35,734 nt of DNA. It comes from Actinomycetota bacterium. GTDB lineage: Bacteria > Actinomycetota > Actinomycetes > Streptosporangiales > Streptosporangiaceae. The stretch lies in contig PMSU01000208.1 of assembly GCA_003168255.1 (NCBI GenBank), positions 1 to 35,734 on the forward strand. The letters run 5' to 3'. The position numbers and the translations under genes were made by a program. The notes under the pieces were generated by a model. That model worked only from the letters and a program-made list of their open reading frames with translations, was not told the DNA's origin and did no database searches. This document shows positions 31,271 through 35,734 of the stretch, one piece after another; within the stretch, counting starts at the first letter, position 1, and each line of letters opens with the position of its first letter.

Positions 31271-32767
31271 TCATGCGGGCACGCCAGCAGCGATGCCCCG
31301 GCCGTTGCCTCCCCGGCCAGCTGGGCCGTCCGTCTCGGCTGCTGCTGCCAGCTCATCCTGCCGATACATGTCGTTTCGCCAGAGCATCGCATAGGCGAGA
31401 ATGGTGAAGGAGAGCGTGATTCCTATCGTCAGGTAGACGAACATGAACACGAATCCCAGCAGCAGCACGAGCACGCCGGCCAGGCCGTAGGGCGTCTTGT
31501 CGCGCCGGAACCGCCAGACCCCGTAGCCAAAGAAGCCGAGATAGCAGATCGTGCCGGGGATGCCATTGGCGAACAGGAGCAGCCATAGCTGTCCGTGGCT
31601 GCCGACGTCATTGTCGCCGCAGTCCGAGCAGTTGGCCGTCCGCCCCACTGCGATGGATTGCGAGCTACCCTGCTCGTGCCTGGTGTCACCGAAGCCAAGG
31701 AACGGGGAGGCCAGGGCACCCTGGATCGCGATGGCCGCCCCGTCTGCGCGTCCCGCGTTGCTGGTGGCGTGCCCGATGCGCGCGCTGATAAGGCTGCCCA
31801 GCGGGGTGGCAACAATCACCAAGGCGAACACGATAAGCCCGCCGACGAACATGACGAGCCTGGACATATTGGCCTGGGTCGTCAAACGCGCCATCATGTA
31901 GCAGGCGGCGAGGGCCAGGCCGATCCACAGGCCCCGGTCAAACGACAACACGATCGGTATAAGCGCGGCGGCCAGTACGACCAGCATGATCCGGCGCTGC
32001 CAGCGTGTGCCGTACACTCGCCAGCCCACGATCAGCCAGGGCAGCAGGACGGCGAGGTTGTCCCCCCACCCGTTGGAGTAGGTGAACGGCGCCGCGGGGC
32101 GGCCAAAGCCTTCGAAGGTCTGGTGCTGGGTCACCGAGGGATGCAGCATCGAGGCGATCGTGGTGTCGCTGGCCTGGATGCTCGCTGGCACAAACGCCGC
32201 GAGTGGCGAGGTGAAGTGGAAGCTGGGAAGGAGCACTCCCAGGAGGCCGCCGGCGACCGTGTAGATCACGACCAGGCCGAGCAGGAAGGCAAGGCGCCGG
32301 CGGGGAAGCTCGCGCTCGGTCAGGTTCCCCGCGAACAGGAGGATGACGGTGACCGCGACGTAGGACAGCGCCCGCAGACCCCAGGAGACGAGCCGGTGGG
32401 AGACGGGGCCGGCCTCAGTGCCGGGAGCTGTCAGGGACAGCGTCGCGATCCCGGCAAACATCACCAGAAGGAAGAGCAGCCACAGCCCGAATGCCGGCGG
32501 GACCCGGATGGCGCGGCTGCGGGTCGCCCGCCACAGGTACAGCCGCCTGGCCATCGGGATAGCCGCGAGCACGGTCATATAGGTCCCGATGCCCAGCATC
32601 CACCACAGCGGCCAGCCGGCCAGCAGGGCCACGATCGGCCATGCGGGATCGCGGGCGAACCAGCTGCCACGCGGCCGGGGCAGGCCGCTCGCCGCGGTGT
32701 CCGGGAGCGGCGCGCCCGGTTGGTGGACCCGGCCATTCTGGCCGGGTCGCTGCAGCGCGGTCGTCAC
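31271..32767 (-). CDS. Wzy-like O-antigen/exopolysaccharide polymerase or ligase
   Basis: A 498-residue membrane protein with about 11-12 hydrophobic segments, including WPIVALLAGWPLWWMLGIG, VPPAFGLWLLFLLVMFAGIA and the closing LVLLLGFVFMFVYLTIGITL. A large extracytoplasmic loop around 205-245 (TFEGFGRPAAPFTYSNGWGD) and a second loop with GFGDTRHEQGS and a Cys pair (CSDCGDNDVGSHGQLW) match the Wzy_C/O-antigen ligase pattern, including the late H-G-x-x-W-like motif. It would join flipped repeat units into polymer. GTG start. It follows the DUF3048 gene by 64 bp and is probably in the same operon. Confidence 0.87.
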   Translation of the reverse strand: MTTALQRPGQNGRVHQPGAPLPDTAASGLPRPRGSWFARDPAWPIVALLAGWPLWWMLGIGTYMTVLAAIPMARRLYLWRATRSRAIRVPPAFGLWLLFLLVMFAGIATLSLTAPGTEAGPVSHRLVSWGLRALSYVAVTVILLFAGNLTERELPRRRLAFLLGLVVIYTVAGGLLGVLLPSFHFTSPLAAFVPASIQASDTTIASMLHPSVTQHQTFEGFGRPAAPFTYSNGWGDNLAVLLPWLIVGWRVYGTRWQRRIMLVVLAAALIPIVLSFDRGLWIGLALAACYMMARLTTQANMSRLVMFVGGLIVFALVIVATPLGSLISARIGHATSNAGRADGAAIAIQGALASPFLGFGDTRHEQGSSQSIAVGRTANCSDCGDNDVGSHGQLWLLLFANGIPGTICYLGFFGYGVWRFRRDKTPYGLAGVLVLLLGFVFMFVYLTIGITLSFTILAYAMLWRNDMYRQDELAAAAETDGPAGRGGNGRGIAAGVPA

Positions 32768-32831
32768 GGCCTGTTCCTCGTTCCTGCCGAGCCTTGGTGC
32801 TGTGCCGCGGCTGTGAGTGTGCTGGCTGCCG

Positions 32832-33890
32832 TCATTGGTGTGCTCCGGTGGTGGTGACCTGGGTGCCGGCTGGGGCGAGGATGATCCAGGTGGGGCCGGG
32901 CTGGAGGGTCATCGGGGTTCCGCTGGAGTCGAAGTAGTTGGTGACTTGGGTGGTGTGTGGTTTGGACCAGGTGCCGGCGGCGGCGGTGCCGCCGTTGCCG
33001 GTGCTGGTGGCGCCGGAGAGTATTTCTGCCCGGCCGGTGCCGGTGATGCCGGCGGTCGATACGTAGACGCCGCGGCGGGGGTGGACGTTGACGGTGGTGT
33101 AGGGGACTGTCTGGATGATCAGGTTCGCGACCTGTGCTGCCGGGCCGCCGCTGGTCAGGGTCCACCGGTCGGTGTGCTGGTCGAAGGTCCAGTCCTGGGT
33201 GCCGAGGCCGGGGATGGTGATGGCTGCCGAGGCGGGCCTGGACTGGCCGCTGCCGGCCAGGGTGCCGGCTGAGCCGGGGTCGCGGTACTGGAAGAGCGGC
33301 TGGGGTGCGGTGTCGCCGGTGACCGATCCGGTGATGGCCTGCGGTGTTGTGGTCAGTCCTTCGGGGGTGGAGGCGTAGAGCGCGGGGTAGCGGCTGTAAC
33401 CGGCGTCGGTGATCTTCGTCTGGTCCAGGAGCTTGATGAAGAATGCTGCCACCGCCCCGTCGTAGCCGATCAGCGGGTGCAGCACGGCCAGGGCTTCGCG
33501 GTCGGTGGGCTGGGTGGTGGTGATCGGGCCGACGGTGGTCGCGGGCCTGGACTGGTATACGGCGATGTAGCGCACCGGGTCGGTGATTTCCTCGAATACC
33601 ACGTCGGCGGAGGTGAGTCCCTGCGGGTCGTCTCCGGAGACGACCAGCGCGACGGCTGGTTTCGCCGCGTCGGCGGTGCTGGCGGCCGGCAGCCCGGTCA
33701 GCGGCGCGAGCGGCCGGCTGGAGTTGACGGCGGCGCTTGCCGAGGTGCTGGGGGCGGCCGTGGAGGACGTCGCTCCCGGCTTGACCGGGTTGGGCGGGGC
33801 CTGGCCGCATCCGGTGAGGGCGAGCCCGGCCGCGACCGCGAGGCCTGCCGCGGCACGGCGGCCCCGCGGTGATGTCTGTCCTGCTGGCAT
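32832..33890 (-). CDS. DUF3048 (YerB-like) lipoprotein
   Basis: A 352-residue protein with a lipoprotein signal: basic MPAGQTSPRGRRA, hydrophobic AGLAVAAGLAL and lipobox LTGC. A Ser/Thr/Ala/Pro-rich spacer follows. The DUF3048 region has PLTGLPAAST, KPAVALVVSGDDPQGLTSAD, VVFEEITDPVRYIAVYQS, and TVGPITTTQPTDREAL. The C-terminal part includes QDWTFDQHTDRW and TQVTNYFDSSGTPM and ends in TWIILAPAGTQVTTT. It should be anchored outside the membrane. The biochemical role of the family is unknown. Here it sits three bases after the stop codon of the chain-length gene and before the polymerase gene, which suggests a part in polymer assembly or wall attachment. Confidence 0.87.
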   Translation of the reverse strand: MPAGQTSPRGRRAAAGLAVAAGLALTGCGQAPPNPVKPGATSSTAAPSTSASAAVNSSRPLAPLTGLPAASTADAAKPAVALVVSGDDPQGLTSADVVFEEITDPVRYIAVYQSRPATTVGPITTTQPTDREALAVLHPLIGYDGAVAAFFIKLLDQTKITDAGYSRYPALYASTPEGLTTTPQAITGSVTGDTAPQPLFQYRDPGSAGTLAGSGQSRPASAAITIPGLGTQDWTFDQHTDRWTLTSGGPAAQVANLIIQTVPYTTVNVHPRRGVYVSTAGITGTGRAEILSGATSTGNGGTAAAGTWSKPHTTQVTNYFDSSGTPMTLQPGPTWIILAPAGTQVTTTGAHQ

Positions 33891-33893
33891 GCC

Positions 33894-35600
33894 TCAGCGC
33901 CCGGGGACTCTGTCGGCCGGGTCGCCGTGCCCTTCGCGTGAGCGGGCCGGGCGGTCCGGCCCGCTGGCTGTCCCGTTCGGCGTGCCGGACAGCTCGCCGT
34001 GCGCGCGTCCGGCTACCGCTCCGTCACGGTTCTCGGCCTGCCCGGCTCCCAGCCGCGGCTGGCCCGGCTGGGACGGGCGGATGCTGAACCGGGGGCCGAG
34101 CGGCGGCAGGACGGCGGCACCCAGGATGGGTGTCCGCATCCGGTGCAGCCGCCGGATGCAGGTGCTGGCCTCGGTCCGGCTGGTGCGGTTGGTCTCGACG
34201 GTCAGCAGCGCGGCGTCGGCGAACTCGGCCAGGGCGAACGTGTCGGCGCCGTCGTCGGTGGCCTGCGCCTCGATGATGACGAACCGCGCGTCCCGGCGCA
34301 GCTGCGAGGTCAGCGCCTTGGCGGTGTCATGCTGAAGGTGGTACTCGGCGAGCGAGGTGTCGGCTCCGGGCGGGATCACCCACAGCCCGGGCACCCCGGC
34401 CGGCCCGCGGGCGACCTCTCCCACGGTGGCCCGGCCCGCGACCACTTCGGCCAGCCCGCGGCTGTCGGCCAGCCCGAACAGCTCCGGTGCCACGCTGTCG
34501 TGCAGGTCGGCGCAGACAAGGACCGCCTCGGAATGGGTCCGGGCCAGGGTCGCCGCCAGGTTGGCCGCGATCACGCTTGCCTCCGGGCCCGGCGTGGCGC
34601 CGGCGACCAGCAGGATGTGGCTTCCCTCGCCGAGCGAGGCGGCCACGGTGTGCGCCAGCTCGGTGAACGCCTTCCCGGTCCTGGACCGGGGGGAGGCCAG
34701 CGAAACCTGGCGGCCGAATGACTTGCGGGACAGGCTGAGCATGACCGGGATGTCGAGCAGCCGCTCCACGTCCTGGGCGCTGTGCAGCCGCTTGTCGCGG
34801 CGGTCCCAGATGAACGCGGCGATCAGGCCGATGAGCAGCCCGGCGATAAGCCCGCTGGGCAGCACGAGAGTCTTATCCGGGCTGCTCGGCTTGCCCGGCG
34901 GGGTGGCGGTGGTGATGACGTGCCCGCCGGCGGTGTTGGTGGCCTCGCCGGTCAGCGTGGTGATCTGGCCGATGTAGGAATTGATCAGGGTCTTGTCGTT
35001 GGCCACGACGGCTTCGTCGCTGAGCCGCGTCGGGGAGTTCGCCGACTGGGCGCTGATCTCGGTGTTCAGCGTGGTCACGCTCTTTTGCAGCGCGGTCACC
35101 TTGCCCTGCAGGGTTTTCAGCTGGCTGGCCAGCGAGGCGGCGGCGGTGGTGCTGCGGTTCTGCAGGTAAGCGGCGGCGAAATCGTTCGCGCAGACAGCCG
35201 CCGACGCGGCCGTCGGGGTGGTGCAGGCGATGAGCAGGTCCTGCGAGTTCGCCGGCACCGTGACGCTGACTTCCTTGCTCAGCTGGTAGGCAGTCAGCGG
35301 GCTCTTCATCGCCTTCCCGGCGATCGTCGCGACCGCGCCCGAGGTGACGTTCTGCGCCTCGGTGTCAAGATCAACCGCGCCGCTGGTACGGCTGCCCTGC
35401 ACCTGGCTGCCCGTCTCGCCCCCGGTGGGAGCGACGAACACCTCCGCCGTCGCGGTATAGGCCTTCGCCGCGACCGAGAGATAGCCCACCGCGCCGACCA
35501 GGCCGATCAGCGCCAGCGCAAGCACGATCCACCAGCGGCGGCGTAGCACGCCGGTGTAATCCACCGTCTCGGGAACATCCGGCCGCTGGCTGGAATTCAT
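33894..35600 (-). CDS. Wzz/BY-kinase-like chain-length protein with degenerate ATP-binding site
   Basis: A 568-residue protein; ATG 35600 has AAGGAG nine bases upstream. The layout is that of actinobacterial polysaccharide co-polymerases: a short cytoplasmic N-terminus (DYTGVLRRRWW), membrane segment 1 (about 24-44), an extracytoplasmic domain with a coiled-coil stretch (about 155-185), membrane segment 2 (about 249-265), then a CpsD/Wzc-like P-loop domain with DVERLLDIPVMLSL and GKAFTELAHTVAAS. The Walker A is GATPGPEAS (334-342), so the Gly-Lys-Ser/Thr is missing. Walker A' reads VCADLHDS in place of VDADLRxP, and Walker B VIIEAQ in place of VIIDTP. No tyrosine cluster is at the tail. It probably controls chain length without kinase activity. 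Confidence 0.88.
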   Translation of the reverse strand: MNSSQRPDVPETVDYTGVLRRRWWIVLALALIGLVGAVGYLSVAAKAYTATAEVFVAPTGGETGSQVQGSRTSGAVDLDTEAQNVTSGAVATIAGKAMKSPLTAYQLSKEVSVTVPANSQDLLIACTTPTAASAAVCANDFAAAYLQNRSTTAAASLASQLKTLQGKVTALQKSVTTLNTEISAQSANSPTRLSDEAVVANDKTLINSYIGQITTLTGEATNTAGGHVITTATPPGKPSSPDKTLVLPSGLIAGLLIGLIAAFIWDRRDKRLHSAQDVERLLDIPVMLSLSRKSFGRQVSLASPRSRTGKAFTELAHTVAASLGEGSHILLVAGATPGPEASVIAANLAATLARTHSEAVLVCADLHDSVAPELFGLADSRGLAEVVAGRATVGEVARGPAGVPGLWVIPPGADTSLAEYHLQHDTAKALTSQLRRDARFVIIEAQATDDGADTFALAEFADAALLTVETNRTSRTEASTCIRRLHRMRTPILGAAVLPPLGPRFSIRPSQPGQPRLGAGQAENRDGAVAGRAHGELSGTPNGTASGPDRPARSREGHGDPADRVPGR

Positions 35601-35734
35601 CCTGCGCTGCTCCTTGCTCTATCGCTGCTCGCCTGCACCGGCCAGCCGTCACTGCGACCTGTCATGGGCGTAGTCTCCCCCCCATGCATAGTCGACGCTC
35701 GAACAGCCTCGCTGGATGACATCTCATCCTTTGC
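35601..35734. other. Upstream region of the minus-strand polysaccharide operon (window edge)
   Basis: It contains the ribosome site of the chain-length gene (AAGGAG on the minus strand, 35610-35615) and presumably part of the operon promoter. A short inverted repeat, GGATGA (35713-35718) and TCATCC (35723-35728), is present. No further gene is recognisable before the edge. Confidence 0.4.

Noticed and set aside
614..35600. Many long ORFs opposite or in other frames of the annotated genes
   Set aside because: They are the expected by-product of GC-rich coding DNA: Arg/Pro/Gly-rich, without family motifs, and overlapping genes with clear motifs.

Overview
The window is high-GC DNA with Actinomycetota-style genes: GTG starts, an AfsR/SARP regulator, a DHA2-type MFS pump, and the housekeeping order tRNA-Gln, glmU, prs, rplY (L25/Ctc), pth. 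It probably comes from a filamentous soil actinobacterium. Genus cannot be set from the sequence alone. No insertion sequence, integrase, phage module, CRISPR array or rRNA was seen.

Region 1 (1-3476) holds the 3' part of a trans-aconitate-type methyltransferase gene, a fatty acyl desaturase with a TetR regulator gene just downstream and a 26-bp palindrome upstream, tRNA-Gln(TTG), and a frameshifted HTH gene. Region 2 (3477-10853) is a housekeeping block. It contains a glmU whose acetyltransferase half is missing, prs overlapping it by 4 bases, then rplY and pth. A large AfsR-like regulator and a small acidic ORF sit between prs and rplY.

Region 3 (10854-35600) is the most striking part. It reads as a locus for making a sulfated extracellular polysaccharide. 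Plus-strand genes encode a polyprenyl-phosphate sugar-1-phosphate transferase (chain start), CysQ, CysD and CysN (sulfate activation and PAP removal), two secreted propeller-like paralogs, and a WecG/TagA/CpsF glycosyltransferase. A minus-strand MFS gene is wedged between cysD and cysN. Converging minus-strand genes, read from the right edge, encode a Wzz/BY-kinase-like protein with a broken ATP site, a DUF3048 lipoprotein, a Wzy-like polymerase, a Wzx-like flippase, a sulfotransferase-GT2 fusion and three tandem sulfotransferases.

Inferred working model: the sugar transferase loads the first sugar on undecaprenyl phosphate. The GT26 and GT2 enzymes extend it. Wzx flips the unit, and Wzy and the Wzz-like protein polymerise it. 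CysD and CysN make APS, an APS kinase encoded elsewhere makes PAPS, four sulfotransferase domains sulfate the glycan, and CysQ removes the inhibitory by-product PAP. No APS kinase (CysC) and few glycosyltransferases are in view, so parts of the pathway lie outside the window.
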